This document shows positions 8,970 through 18,020 of a stretch of 60,746 nucleotides of DNA, in pieces. Position numbers and translations under genes: made by a program. Under the pieces are notes generated by a model. It ran no database searches. It saw nothing but the letters and a program-made list of their open reading frames with translations, and was not told the DNA's origin. Positions within the stretch are counted from its first letter, which is position 1, and every line of letters begins with the position of its first letter. Origin of the DNA: Anaerolineae bacterium (GTDB lineage: Bacteria; Chloroflexota; Anaerolineae; Promineifilales; Promineifilaceae); NCBI GenBank assembly GCA_015486215.1, contig WFSA01000107.1:1-60746 (forward strand), in the 5' to 3' direction.

Positions 8970-9713
8970 ATGTCTGGTCATTCAAAATGGTCTACCATCA
9001 AACATAAAAAAGCAGCCACCGATGCCAAGCGCGGCAAAGTTTTCACCCGCATCGCCAAAGAACTCACCATTTCCGCCCGTGAAGGCGGCGGCAACCCCGA
9101 AATGAATAATCGGCTCGCCCTTGTTATGGCTAAAGCAAAAGCAGCTAACATGACGAAGGACAGCATTGAACGCGCCGTCAAACGCGGCACGGGCGAATTA
9201 GAAGGGGGCGAACTGTTCGAGTTGACATATGAAGTGTACGCGCCTAATGGTATCGGACTGATCATCGAAGTTGTCACCGACAATAAAAATCGTTCCATCG
9301 CCGATTTACGCCACGTTGTCAATAAATTTGGCGGCACGATGGCTGCCTCTGGCGCAGTTTCATGGCAATTCACCCGCAAAGGGTATATCACCATCGATCA
9401 AGAGGTGGACGAGGACGAACTGTTCATGATCGCTGCCGAAGCGGGCGCGGACGATGTTCAATTTGATGAAATCGCCGAGATTTATGTTGATATTGATAAT
9501 TTCCAAGCGGTACAGACCGCTCTAGCTGAAGCCGACATCAAACTCAAAGAGGCAACGTTGCTCTATGATCCAAATACGCCATCCGAATTGGGCGCGAAAG
9601 AGAGCGTGCAGGTGTTGAAGTTCATCGACAAGGTGGAAGATGTGGATGATGTGCAAAATGTGTACTCCACTCTTGAAATTTCCGACGAAGCCATTGCCGC
9701 GATGGGTGACTAG
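8970..9713 (+). CDS. yebC: YebC/PmpR family DNA-binding or translation factor
   Basis: 247 residues, full length for the family. It opens with the family hallmark MSGHSKWSTIKHKKAATDAK and contains KDSIERAVKRGTGE and GGTMAASGAVSWQF. Members are described as transcription regulators, and more recently as ribosome-associated factors helping proline-rich stretches. GGAG stands 10 bp before the ATG. The order yebC-ruvC-ruvA is common in bacteria, and the first two members are adjacent here. Confidence 0.95.
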   Translation: MSGHSKWSTIKHKKAATDAKRGKVFTRIAKELTISAREGGGNPEMNNRLALVMAKAKAANMTKDSIERAVKRGTGELEGGELFELTYEVYAPNGIGLIIEVVTDNKNRSIADLRHVVNKFGGTMAASGAVSWQFTRKGYITIDQEVDEDELFMIAAEAGADDVQFDEIAEIYVDIDNFQAVQTALAEADIKLKEATLLYDPNTPSELGAKESVQVLKFIDKVEDVDDVQNVYSTLEISDEAIAAMGD

Positions 9714-9770
9714 AGGAGAATGGGTACACGGATTTCACGGATAAAATTAGGCTGGGACGGAGAAATAGTA

Positions 9771-9838
9771 ATCCGCAGATGACGCAGATTGCCGCAGATT
9801 TCTTATTTAATTTGCGAAAATCTGCGTCATCTGCGGAT
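9771..9838. repeat. CGCAGAT dispersed inverted repeat
   Basis: Perfect 20-bp arms beginning ATCCGCAGATGACGCAGATT at 9771-9790, with the complement at 9819-9838. It fills much of the gap between yebC and ruvC and can form a hairpin. The same word family occurs at 19614-19682 and, decayed, elsewhere. Confidence 0.8.
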
Positions 9839-9888
9839 AATTTATCAGCTTAAAAACCCGTGTTCACCCGTGTCCCTTTCATACATTT

Positions 9889-10374
9889 ATGCGAATTTTA
9901 GGGCTTGATCCGGGTACGGCGACGACGGGGTTTGGGATTGTTGATTTGATTGATGGGGAGTTGACGGCCGTTGTCTACGGTGTCATCAAAACATCACCCA
10001 AAACAAAGATGCCCAATCGCCTGCAAAAAATCTATCGAGAATTGACGCAGTTGATTCACGATTACGCACCTGATGCAGCGGCCGTTGAAGAGCTTTTTTT
10101 CGGCCGTAACGTCACCACCGCCATCACCGTCGGGCAGGCGCGGGGCGTACTGCTCCTCGCCCTCGCCAACGCCGATCTGCCCATCAGCGAATACTCGCCG
10201 CCCAAAATCAAGGACGCAGTAGCGGGCTACGGCAAAGCGAACAAAGCCCAAATGCAGCTCATGGTTCGCAACTTGCTCAACCTCGAAGAAACACCCCGCC
10301 CCGATGATGCCGCCGACGGTCTGGCCGTCGCCATCACCTATTCCCAGTATTACCGTTACGAGGCGTTACTGTAG
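9889..10374 (+). CDS. ruvC: Holliday junction resolvase RuvC
   Basis: 161 residues. The catalytic acids of the RNase H-like fold are visible: D7 in [18 protein letters not shown]67 in [11 protein letters not shown], and the C-terminal [10 protein letters not shown] pair. It cleaves Holliday junctions with the RuvAB motor. Its usual partner ruvA follows only after a 4.9-kb insert (15274). No ruvB is in the window. Confidence 0.97.
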   Translation: MRILGLDPGTATTGFGIVDLIDGELTAVVYGVIKTSPKTKMPNRLQKIYRELTQLIHDYAPDAAAVEELFFGRNVTTAITVGQARGVLLLALANADLPISEYSPPKIKDAVAGYGKANKAQMQLMVRNLLNLEETPRPDDAADGLAVAITYSQYYRYEALL

Positions 10375-10609
10375 AAGCTAAAGGTGCTACTGACGACGGC
10401 GAAGAGTAGCTGATATAAATGACAACTGTCATTTGTCGTGATCTGATGAAGTTAAGAAAGCGGAAATCATGTCTCAAAAACTGTCCATTTATTCCCCAAT
10501 CTGATATAGTTTCGAGAAGTGGTAGAGACCTCCCCCATTACTAATAATTTAAACTGAATCGGAAATTTCAACAAATATAAAATCAACAACGTACCCCATT
10601 AGGCCAAAA
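10375..10609 (+). promoter_or_regulatory. Gap at left edge of accessory island with a palindrome
   Basis: No gene is seen. AAATGACA (10417-10424), two bases, and TGTCATTT (10427-10434) form a perfect dyad about 175 bp before the first island gene, suitable as an operator. From here to 15156 there is no CGGCCG site, in contrast to both sides, so the island boundary probably lies shortly after the ruvC stop. Confidence 0.5.
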
Positions 10610-11560
10610 ATGAAATATGCATATGAAGATTTAAGCTCCGAACAATTTGAAGACTTGGTGATTTTTATATGTCAACCGCTATTGGGCATTGCAGTCCAAG
10701 GTTTTGCTACTGGCCCAGACGGAGGGCGAGATGCAAAATTTATAGGTACAGCAAATATATTTCCAAGTACAGCGTCCCCTTGGTCTGGGACGACCATAAT
10801 CCAAGCAAAACATACCAACGGATACAATAAAAACTTTGCAGATTCGGATTTTTTCAGTAAAGAAAGCAATAGTAATGTCATTGCAAAAGAAATACCGAGA
10901 ATTAAAAAATTGCGTATAAGCAAAGAACTTGACCATTACATGTTTTTTGCAAATCGTAGACTGACAGCAAACACACAACATGAAATTCAGAAATATCTAT
11001 CAACCGTGTGTGATATACCAGTAGGGTCAATTTATCTGTGTGGAATTGAGCAAATTGAGGTCTGGATAAAAACATTCCCCTCTATTACTCAAATAGCGAA
11101 TATCGATCCTATTGACTCCCCGCTAATCGTCAGTCCAGATGACCTCGCGGAGGTTGTGCAAGCGTTAGCAAAGAATAAAGATTCTTTTGATGATGTACCA
11201 GACGACCCACCATCACCACGTGTTTCATACGAACGCAAAAATGAATTGAATGACATGAGTCCTGAGTATGCAAAACATCAACGAAAGCAGTACTTAAAGG
11301 AGACTTCAACCATTCAAAATTTTCTTTCTATGCCTGGAAATAATACGGTATTACAACAATACGAAAGTGTTGTGGATGAATTTCAATTAAAAATTATTGC
11401 CAAACGAAAGAACTATCAATCTTTTGATGAGATCATGAACTACTTACTTGATTTGTTGTTTAAAAGAGATGTAATTCTTAGTAGAAATAAACGCTTAACT
11501 AGAGCAATGCTGTTCTATATGTATTGGAATTGCGATATAGGAAAAACCGATGATGCTTAG
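10610..11560 (+). CDS. ABC-3C system effector with restriction-endonuclease-like domain
   Basis: 316 residues. The N-terminal part (about 5-175) looks like a PD-(D/E)XK endonuclease: YEDLSSEQFEDL helix, then GPDGGRDAKF with D41, then IIQAKH with Q65 and K67, the D...QxK arrangement seen in Mrr-like enzymes. The C-terminal part (about 205-316: ERKNELNDMSPEY, then ...SRNKRLTRAMLFYMYW) resembles the adaptor region of ABC-three-component effectors. It overlaps the next frame by 11 bp. Established knowledge: such triads (effector, middle component, DUF2326-like ATPase) are predicted biological conflict systems. The nuclease activity is inferred. Confidence 0.8.
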   Translation: MKYAYEDLSSEQFEDLVIFICQPLLGIAVQGFATGPDGGRDAKFIGTANIFPSTASPWSGTTIIQAKHTNGYNKNFADSDFFSKESNSNVIAKEIPRIKKLRISKELDHYMFFANRRLTANTQHEIQKYLSTVCDIPVGSIYLCGIEQIEVWIKTFPSITQIANIDPIDSPLIVSPDDLAEVVQALAKNKDSFDDVPDDPPSPRVSYERKNELNDMSPEYAKHQRKQYLKETSTIQNFLSMPGNNTVLQQYESVVDEFQLKIIAKRKNYQSFDEIMNYLLDLLFKRDVILSRNKRLTRAMLFYMYWNCDIGKTDDA

Positions 11561-11801
11561 TTTAACTAAACACGCTCACCCCGATAAAACGCTATTAAGC
11601 ATTTCGCTTACCCTATTATCATCCATCAAACGCGATAGATTGGTTGATTATGGGAAATTAAAGGCTATTGCTAAAAAGTCAGTTGCGGGTGGAGAGTTTC
11701 TGTTTTTACCCGCATTAAATTTTCTGTTTTTGCTAGGGTTAATTGAATATCGTTCTAAAATAGATGCAGTAGAATATATAGGTTCCCGTGAAGCTATCTA
11801 A
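11550..11801 (+). CDS. ABC-3C middle component
   Basis: 83 residues, compact and helical, with the winged-helix-like pattern DYGKLKAIAKK...FLPALNFLFLLGLIEYR. Small proteins of this type link effector and ATPase in ABC-three-component systems. It overlaps the preceding gene by 11 bp and the following one by 14 bp, which implies translational coupling and fixed stoichiometry. The call rests mainly on position, size and this pattern. Confidence 0.75.
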   Translation: MMLSLTKHAHPDKTLLSISLTLLSSIKRDRLVDYGKLKAIAKKSVAGGEFLFLPALNFLFLLGLIEYRSKIDAVEYIGSREAI

Positions 11802-13587
11802 ATTATATACAAATAAGCCTATTGTGTTTGAGCCGATATTCTTTAATTCTGGCTTGAATATCGTGCTGGCTGAAATTAGGTTGCCAGAAAATAAAAACAA
11901 AGATACTCATTCTTTGGGTAAGTCTACACTTGGTCGAATTATAGATTTTTGTTTATTGTCACAGAAAAACAACAAACTTTTTCTTTTTAAACATAACGAT
12001 GTGTTTGAAGAGTTCGTTTTTTTCTTAGAAATAGAATTACTTAACGGAAAATTTCTAACAGTGCGACGAAGTGTTAGAGGGGCTACTAAAATTAGCTTCA
12101 AGAATCATACCGAACAAAAACAAGATTTTAGAAACGTAGGTGATGAAGAGTGGGATCATTTGAATATACCTTTCGAAAAATCTAAAAAACTATTAGATGG
12201 CTTGTTAAATTTAACCGCTCTAAAACCTTGGAGTTATCGGAAGGAATTGGGGTATTTACTTAGATCCCAATATGATTATGCAGATGTTTATCAACTCAAA
12301 AAATTTTCTGGGAAGCATGTTGACTGGAAGCCTTATCTAGCACACATTCTTGGGTTTAATGCACAGATTGTTGAGGAGTATTATAAAAAAGAATCTGAAG
12401 AGAAAAAGAAGAAAGAGGATATCAGTATAATAAAACGCGAACTTGGAAATACAGATCAAGATGCAGGTAAGATTGAAGGAATATTGCTTTTGAAAAAAGA
12501 AGCTATTGAGAAACAACAGAGTATCCTTGATTCCTTTGATTTCAGGTCGCAAGATAAGGAAAAAACAAAAAAACTGGTCGAGGATATTGATCAGAAAATT
12601 GCTTCCCTAAATTCTGAAAGATATGCCTTGAGACTAAATAGAAAGAAAATCATGGATTCCTTGAAAGAAGAACAAGTATTATTTTCTCCTAAGGAGGCTC
12701 AGAGATTATTTGATGAAGTGGGTGTTTTCTTTCAGGGTCAACTAAAAAAAGATTACGAACAACTTGTTGAGTTTAACAGTGCTATAACCAGTGAACGTCG
12801 CACATATCTAATTGAAGAGAAAAACGAATTAGATGCAAGATTAAGGGATCTAAATCATCAATTAAATAAATTAGGTGAAGAGCGAGCTAAATCACTTCAG
12901 TATTTAAGTGATTCAGACATATTCCAGAAATACAAGACTATTGGTAATGAATTAGTTGTGCTAAAAGCAGATGTCATTGCGCTAGAGCGTCAAAAAGAGT
13001 TTATATACAAAGTACAAGAACTTCAAAAAGATATTCGTATTTTACATGATGAAAAAGAGCAAATCCGAATCCGAGTTGAAGAGGATGTGGCAAAACAAAA
13101 TTCAGATGCCCACAGTTTCTTTTCTACGTCACGTTTGTTTTTTAGTGGAATAGTGGAAGAAATCATAGACCGAAAAGCCCTTTTAAGCGTTTCTGTCAAT
13201 CAACAAGGTCATTTGGAATTCAAAGCTGAAATTTTAGATGAATCAGGAAATACTACTAGTGCTGATGATGGAAATACATATAAGAAATTCCTGTGTATTG
13301 CATTTGATTTGGCTATGTTGAGAGCGCATAAAAATGATAATTTCCCCAAATTCGTTTTCCATGATGGTGTTTTAGAATCACTTGATGATCGAAAGAAAGT
13401 AAATCTTTTTGATGTGATTCGAAAATATGAAAATTTTGATATTCAACATATCGTAACATTGATAGATTCCGATCTTCCTCGACAGGTTACCAGTTATGAA
13501 CAGCCTCTTTTTGATGATTCTGAGGTAGTGCTTCTACTTCATGATGAAGGAGAGGCTGGACGTTTATTCAAGATGCAATCTTGGTAA
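11788..13587 (+). CDS. ABC-3C ATPase, DUF2326/SMC-like
   Basis: 599 residues starting at GTG 11788. The N-terminus has a P-loop of the form HSLGKSTLGR (residues 41-50, K45). The middle (about 190-440) is a long coiled coil rich in K, E and Q, as in SMC/RecN-type ATPases. The C-terminus has FVFHDGVLESLDDRKK, which matches the Walker B/D-loop region of the DUF2326 family. The role inferred from related systems is sensing an invader-linked nucleoprotein state and licensing the nuclease. Base composition is strongly AT-rich compared with ruvC and ruvA. Confidence 0.85.
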   Translation: MKLSKLYTNKPIVFEPIFFNSGLNIVLAEIRLPENKNKDTHSLGKSTLGRIIDFCLLSQKNNKLFLFKHNDVFEEFVFFLEIELLNGKFLTVRRSVRGATKISFKNHTEQKQDFRNVGDEEWDHLNIPFEKSKKLLDGLLNLTALKPWSYRKELGYLLRSQYDYADVYQLKKFSGKHVDWKPYLAHILGFNAQIVEEYYKKESEEKKKKEDISIIKRELGNTDQDAGKIEGILLLKKEAIEKQQSILDSFDFRSQDKEKTKKLVEDIDQKIASLNSERYALRLNRKKIMDSLKEEQVLFSPKEAQRLFDEVGVFFQGQLKKDYEQLVEFNSAITSERRTYLIEEKNELDARLRDLNHQLNKLGEERAKSLQYLSDSDIFQKYKTIGNELVVLKADVIALERQKEFIYKVQELQKDIRILHDEKEQIRIRVEEDVAKQNSDAHSFFSTSRLFFSGIVEEIIDRKALLSVSVNQQGHLEFKAEILDESGNTTSADDGNTYKKFLCIAFDLAMLRAHKNDNFPKFVFHDGVLESLDDRKKVNLFDVIRKYENFDIQHIVTLIDSDLPRQVTSYEQPLFDDSEVVLLLHDEGEAGRLFKMQSW

Positions 13588-13601
13588 TATAAGTCTAGAT
13601 C

Positions 13602-13784
13602 GTAACTACTCAGGCATAAATGCGGATATTTTTCAAAAATCATCATCATTTGATCACATATAGGTATGGTTTTGGCAAAAAGCAGATAATTTAACGTATC
13701 CCATTACAGAAAATTTATTACAAAACCCCACATATGGTGCTTTTTCGATTAACTACCCCCGACATGTATGGCCTGAGTAGTTAC
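13602..13784. repeat. Inverted repeat downstream of the ABC-3C operon
   Basis: GTAACTACTCAGGC (13602-13615) recurs inverted as GCCTGAGTAGTTAC (13771-13784), and the outer bases CTAGA/TCTAG also mirror. The 155-bp interior has no open frame. It could be a decayed insertion element or an end signal of the operon. Confidence 0.6.
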
Positions 13785-13799
13785 TCTAGATCAATACAG

Positions 13800-14153
13800 C
13801 AATTCCAATTCTGAAATTAGATTGACATTCAGTCGAGTAAAAACTTGATTTTCGCGCAAAAGTCCTTGCTATTTTTAATGTTTTGGAAAGAACAGCAGGA
13901 AATTTCTATCAATATCTGCGCGATAATGAGGCTTTTTCATTCAAAATATGGACATGGTTCATTTTTGATGAAATGATCTTTGCACTTTTTGGGCGACCCA
14001 GCGGGTCGCCCCTACGATTCCCTCTTGTAGGGGCGATTCGCTGAATCGCCCAACACAACATAAATTGTAAAGATGATTTGCCCAATTTTGAACCATGCCA
14101 AAATATGAGATTCTACTCGTGTGTAAAGTAAACGAAGTTTAGAATTGGAATTG
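13800..14153. repeat. Nested inverted repeats at right edge of the island
   Basis: An outer 13-bp repeat, CAATTCCAATTCT (13800-13812), returns inverted at 14141-14153. Inside it is a second hairpin (13953-14097) with CATGGTTCA / TGAACCATG ends and a core of GGGCGACCC and GGGTCGCCCC blocks (13991-14052). The inner hairpin matches the one at 59166-59311. No gene lies in 13588-14170. Confidence 0.65.
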
Positions 14154-14170
14154 TTGGAAAACGGAGATAG

Positions 14171-15259
14171 ATGCTTATGAGTAAGGCAAAAATTTATTTG
14201 GCGAATCAAGCACGAAACGCACTCATCCCGATGGTCGAAACAAAATATACGCAGGAAGAAATTTTGCAAGAATTGGTTGCCCATTATCCAGATTTATTGC
14301 CGGGTGACCAAATCAATTCAGAACATCCCCGCCGCTGGCTGTTGGTGGATCGGGAGATGGGCATACCTGATGCAGATACGGCTGGAAATCGTTGGAGTCT
14401 TGACCATCTGTTTTTAGATCAAGATGCCATCCCCACATTTGTTGAATGTAAACGAAGCCAAGACACACGCATTCGCCGAGAAGTCATCGCACAAATGTTA
14501 GAATATGCGGCTAACGGCATTGCCTATTGGCCGATTGACCAATTGCGTCAGGCGGCATCTGAAACAGCAAAAAGCAGCGGTTCTACGCTAGATGAATCCA
14601 TACTTACCCTCATTGATGCAGACGATGAGGGTGAGGTACACCTATTTTGGGATCGGGTAAAAGCGAATTTGAAGAACGGTATTGTTCGATTGTTGTTTGT
14701 GGCTGATGAAATTCCAAATGAGCTCCGTCGTTTGGTTGAGTTCTTGAACGAGAAATTGCAAGATATTGAAGTATTGGCTGTAGAGATTAAACAATTTCAT
14801 GGCAGTGGGCAAGAGGCGTGGGTATCACGCATTATTGGACAAACAGAGGCTATTCGTAAACAAAAATCAGGAAATAAGGGCAGGAAACTCCTAAAATTAG
14901 ATGAAGACGGTTTTATGTCAACATTACCAGATCATTTACTTCAATTCTGCAAAGATATTATGCAAGAGGCCAAAAGACGTGATTTTGAAATTGGATGGGG
15001 ATCTAAGAACTTAATAATCAAATCACCACACATTAAAAAAGGGTTCTTGTATGTAAATTCTGAAAGACTTGAATTTTATTGGGCGTACATGAATCTGACA
15101 GAGCGGCAAACAGATGATTTACAGGCAAAATTTGCAGATTATAGCGTGAAGAGAAACGGCCGTTGGACTTATTTGGTACTTTTTCAGGAACGAGAACAGA
15201 AAGATGTGCGAGCTATTTACCAAATGGTCTTTGATATGGTAGAGAAATTTGAGCTTTAG
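14171..15259 (+). CDS. PD-(D/E)XK nuclease-fold protein
   Basis: 362 residues. The core shows a nuclease-type motif: D78 in SLDHLFLD, then E92 and K94 in FVECKRSQD, followed by RREVIAQMLEYAAN, the helix that often follows this active site in very short patch repair-like and DUF4268-like proteins. The C-terminal 110 residues (WGSKNLIIKSP onward) form a separate beta-rich domain I cannot name. GGAG at 14163-14166 supports ATG 14171; ATG 14177 is possible. It contains one AAACGGCCGTT near its 3' end, so it may be a longer resident than the ABC-3C genes. A role in defence or repair is inferred from the neighbours. Confidence 0.7.
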   Translation: MLMSKAKIYLANQARNALIPMVETKYTQEEILQELVAHYPDLLPGDQINSEHPRRWLLVDREMGIPDADTAGNRWSLDHLFLDQDAIPTFVECKRSQDTRIRREVIAQMLEYAANGIAYWPIDQLRQAASETAKSSGSTLDESILTLIDADDEGEVHLFWDRVKANLKNGIVRLLFVADEIPNELRRLVEFLNEKLQDIEVLAVEIKQFHGSGQEAWVSRIIGQTEAIRKQKSGNKGRKLLKLDEDGFMSTLPDHLLQFCKDIMQEAKRRDFEIGWGSKNLIIKSPHIKKGFLYVNSERLEFYWAYMNLTERQTDDLQAKFADYSVKRNGRWTYLVLFQEREQKDVRAIYQMVFDMVEKFEL

Positions 15260-15273
15260 GAAACTAAAATAGT

Positions 15274-15849
15274 ATGATTGCTTCGCTTGCAGGACAAATA
15301 CAGTTGATTGAGGAGGCCGCGCTTGTGGTGGCTGTTGGCGGCGTGGGGGTGCGCGTTTTTGTGCCCAAAACGGCGATGGAAAACGTGGGCGTGGGACAGA
15401 CGATCAGTTTGCATACCCATCTCATCGTGCGCGAGCAGGAATTGTCGCTTTATGGCTTTCATACGCTGGATGATTTGCGCTTGTTTACGACGATGTTGAG
15501 TGTGCGCGGCATTGGGGCAAAGGTCGGGCTGGCGATTTTGTCTACGCTGAGTCCAGAACTGATCCAAACGGCCGTCATGCAGGAAGAAGCCGTCATCCTA
15601 CAGCGCGTGCCGGGCATCGGCAAGAAAACGGCCGAACGCATCATCTTCCAACTGCGCGATAAAATTGACTTTACCGCCCTCGCATCCGCTCCGCTGGTCA
15701 GTGATGTGGATGCGGATGTCATTGACGTGTTGACGGCGTTGGGGTTCAGCATTGTGGAAGCGCAAACGGCCGTTCAGAAAGTGCCGCGCGGCGTAACGGC
15801 CGTTGACGAGCGTGTCAGTTTAGCCTTACAACAGTTAGACATGGGGTGA
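15274..15849 (+). CDS. ruvA: Holliday junction branch migration protein RuvA
   Basis: 191 residues. The OB-fold N-terminal domain is at residues 1-62. The two helix-hairpin-helix motifs lie around LLSVRGIGAKVGLAIL and LQRVPGIGKKTAERIIFQL. The C-terminal RuvB-contacting domain ends ALQQLDMG. It binds the four-way junction and loads RuvB. Its stop overlaps the next gene by 4 bp. Probably once contiguous with ruvC at 9889. Confidence 0.96.
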   Translation: MIASLAGQIQLIEEAALVVAVGGVGVRVFVPKTAMENVGVGQTISLHTHLIVREQELSLYGFHTLDDLRLFTTMLSVRGIGAKVGLAILSTLSPELIQTAVMQEEAVILQRVPGIGKKTAERIIFQLRDKIDFTALASAPLVSDVDADVIDVLTALGFSIVEAQTAVQKVPRGVTAVDERVSLALQQLDMG

Positions 15850-17801
15850 TCCCTATGTATCATCAAGCAGAAGCCAAGCGATCCGATTTACGCCTTAATG
15901 CCGCTTCCATGCTGATCGCCGCCCTTTTGGCGATCCTGCTTTACGGCCGTTCCCTTCATTTCGGCTTCTTCAACGACGACCCCACTGGCAACTTTGCGTG
16001 GATGGCAGGGCAGTCAATCAGCGATCTCTTCACCAGTTCCGCCGGTTACGGATTTTATAGACCCGTCGTCTTTGTCCTTTGGAAAGTGCTGGCCGCCCTC
16101 GTCGGCGGATACGCGCCGTTCGCCTTTCACGCCGTCAGCCTGATCGTTCATGGGCTGAACGCCGCCCTGCTCTGGCAGCTGGCATACACGATTTCTCAGC
16201 GTCGCGCCTATGCGTGGCTGGTCACCCTCATCTTTGCCGTCATCCCATTTAATTACGAAGCGGTCGCTTACGTTGCCGCCTTGTTCCATCCGATCATCAC
16301 TTTTTGGACATTGCTGGCCTTGTGGCTGTACCGCCGCGCCCGCCTTTCTCAATCACCCATCTATATGGCCGCCGCCCATCTGGTGCTGCTTTTGGGGCTG
16401 TTCAGTCACGAAAACGGCCTGTTTATCCCGTTTGCATTGGTCGGGATGGAGTGGCTGCTGTTCCCCCCGCGTTCTCGACAGATAAAAGCGTGGGCGGCAC
16501 GGCCGTTTCTCCCCTTTTTCATCCCCGCCGCCCTTTTTGCCGCCCTCTGGTTTGCCATCCCCAAAGCGGGCGAGCAATCGCTGCCCACACTGAACGGAAT
16601 CAGCAGCAATATGCTGCCCGCATTGCAAACCGTCGTTTATCCGTTGCTGCCCCTTTTTCGATTGGACACAGGCCGCCCGTTTACGCTCTGGCTGCTGGCT
16701 GGCGGCACGGTCGGCGTACTGCTTTTCCTCACCAGCCGCATACGGCGCGTGCCGTTATTCGCCTTTGGGGCGGGATGGATCGCCTTCAGCGCAGCTCCGT
16801 CCATTTTAGCCTTGAATTCTGATTATTTTTATGGCAGTCCCCGCCTGCATTATTTGCCGTCGGTCGGTGTCGCGCTGCTCTGGGGGCTGCCGTTGTTGTG
16901 GGCGGTCAACTGGGGGCGCGCGGGCGAAACGGCCGTTGCCGCATTATTGATCATCGCTATCGGCTGGCCGCCGCTCTCCTTCATCCGTTGCGAACTCGAT
17001 TTTTATGAGCAGGCAAGCCGCATCGTTCACCAAATGGGGCGATTGGGGAACGAAACGCCGCCCGAAAAGGAGATGATTTTTGTCAATCTCCCTTTCTTTT
17101 TTAGCTCTTACGACGCTCATCCCGATGGCTGTCCCAATCCGTACCGATGGACACCTGTCGGCGCGGTCATTATGCCGCCGTATGCGTCGGCACGGGATTT
17201 TGTGCGGTTTAATGGGGGGATGGATCGAACGGTAACGGCCGTCACCGTTCCCGATTACGCTCCCGGCTGGATACCTGTCGGGCAGGAGACCGCTTTAGCG
17301 GCATTGCGTGCGGAGATGGGCGAAACGGCCGTTTACATCTTTCAATTAGGGGACGGCACATTTTTTGATCTAACAAAAGCGTGGCGGCCAGATCAAGAAA
17401 TCATCCCGTCGACAGCCCTGTTCAGCGACGAAATCGGCTTGACTGCATCCCATATCGAACAAAATGAAGGGGGAATTGTGGTGGAAACGGTTTGGCAGGT
17501 GAAGGAAGGGGGGGGACGGCCGTTGACCCTCTTCATCCATCTATATGACCAGAGCGGCGCATTGGCCGCCCAGCAGGACGGGCTGTTGGCCGAAGGATTT
17601 GTCCCGTCACAACAGTGGCAGACGGGCGATCTCATCACCGATCAGCGCGAGGTGAAATTGCCGCCCGCATTAGCTGCTGGTCAGTATCGGCTGGCTGTCG
17701 GCCTGTATGATCCCATCAATGGCGAACGGCTGCCCGCCACCGCCGATGCCGTCCCCCTTGCCGACGATGTGTATACGTTGGAACAGATTTTGATCAAATA
17801 A
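15846..17801 (+). CDS. Polytopic membrane protein, GT-C-like
   Basis: 651 residues with about ten membrane segments in the first 400 and a soluble C-terminal domain (about 420-651) that ends in a beta-sandwich-like region (GGIVVETVWQVKE...). An early luminal loop has FFNDDPTGN (about residues 40-48), an acidic pair in the position where GT-C glycosyltransferases of the ArnT/PMT type keep a catalytic aspartate. The protein may transfer sugars from lipid carriers, but this is only architecture-based. GTG 15846 overlaps the ruvA stop, so translation is coupled; ATG 15855 is an alternative start. Confidence 0.65.
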   Translation: MIPMYHQAEAKRSDLRLNAASMLIAALLAILLYGRSLHFGFFNDDPTGNFAWMAGQSISDLFTSSAGYGFYRPVVFVLWKVLAALVGGYAPFAFHAVSLIVHGLNAALLWQLAYTISQRRAYAWLVTLIFAVIPFNYEAVAYVAALFHPIITFWTLLALWLYRRARLSQSPIYMAAAHLVLLLGLFSHENGLFIPFALVGMEWLLFPPRSRQIKAWAARPFLPFFIPAALFAALWFAIPKAGEQSLPTLNGISSNMLPALQTVVYPLLPLFRLDTGRPFTLWLLAGGTVGVLLFLTSRIRRVPLFAFGAGWIAFSAAPSILALNSDYFYGSPRLHYLPSVGVALLWGLPLLWAVNWGRAGETAVAALLIIAIGWPPLSFIRCELDFYEQASRIVHQMGRLGNETPPEKEMIFVNLPFFFSSYDAHPDGCPNPYRWTPVGAVIMPPYASARDFVRFNGGMDRTVTAVTVPDYAPGWIPVGQETALAALRAEMGETAVYIFQLGDGTFFDLTKAWRPDQEIIPSTALFSDEIGLTASHIEQNEGGIVVETVWQVKEGGGRPLTLFIHLYDQSGALAAQQDGLLAEGFVPSQQWQTGDLITDQREVKLPPALAAGQYRLAVGLYDPINGERLPATADAVPLADDVYTLEQILIK

Positions 17802-17803
17802 TC

Positions 17804-17925
17804 GTATCTTCTCAATATTTCGGGGTGAGTACAACAGATGAAGAAAGGAACAGATTGCGTCAGTCGAGGAGATCTGTTTTTTCCTTAATTGTTGTACTCT
17901 TGCCCCCAGCTTCTTGAGAAGATAC
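17804..17925 (+). mobile_element. Family B element, complete
   Basis: 122 bp from GTATCTTCTCA to TGAGAAGATAC, with long imperfect arms around GAGTACAACA and TGTTGTACTC. It starts 3 bp after the stop of the membrane protein gene. The flanks show no simple target duplication, because a second partial copy follows directly. Confidence 0.88.
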
Positions 17926-18015
17926 AAAATTTCGGGGTGAGTACAACAGATGAAGAAAGGAAGAGATTGCGTCAGTCGAGGAGATCTGTTTTTTCCCTAA
18001 TCTGTTGTACTCTTG
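17926..18015 (+). mobile_element. Second, truncated family B copy in tandem
   Basis: Repeats the interior of the previous element at an offset of 112 bp with few changes and lacks both terminal GTATCTTCTCA sequences. The two copies fill the whole gap between two convergent genes, and each can form a hairpin flanking TTTTTT runs, so they may act as a shared terminator. Confidence 0.8.
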
Positions 18016-18020
18016 TGTGA

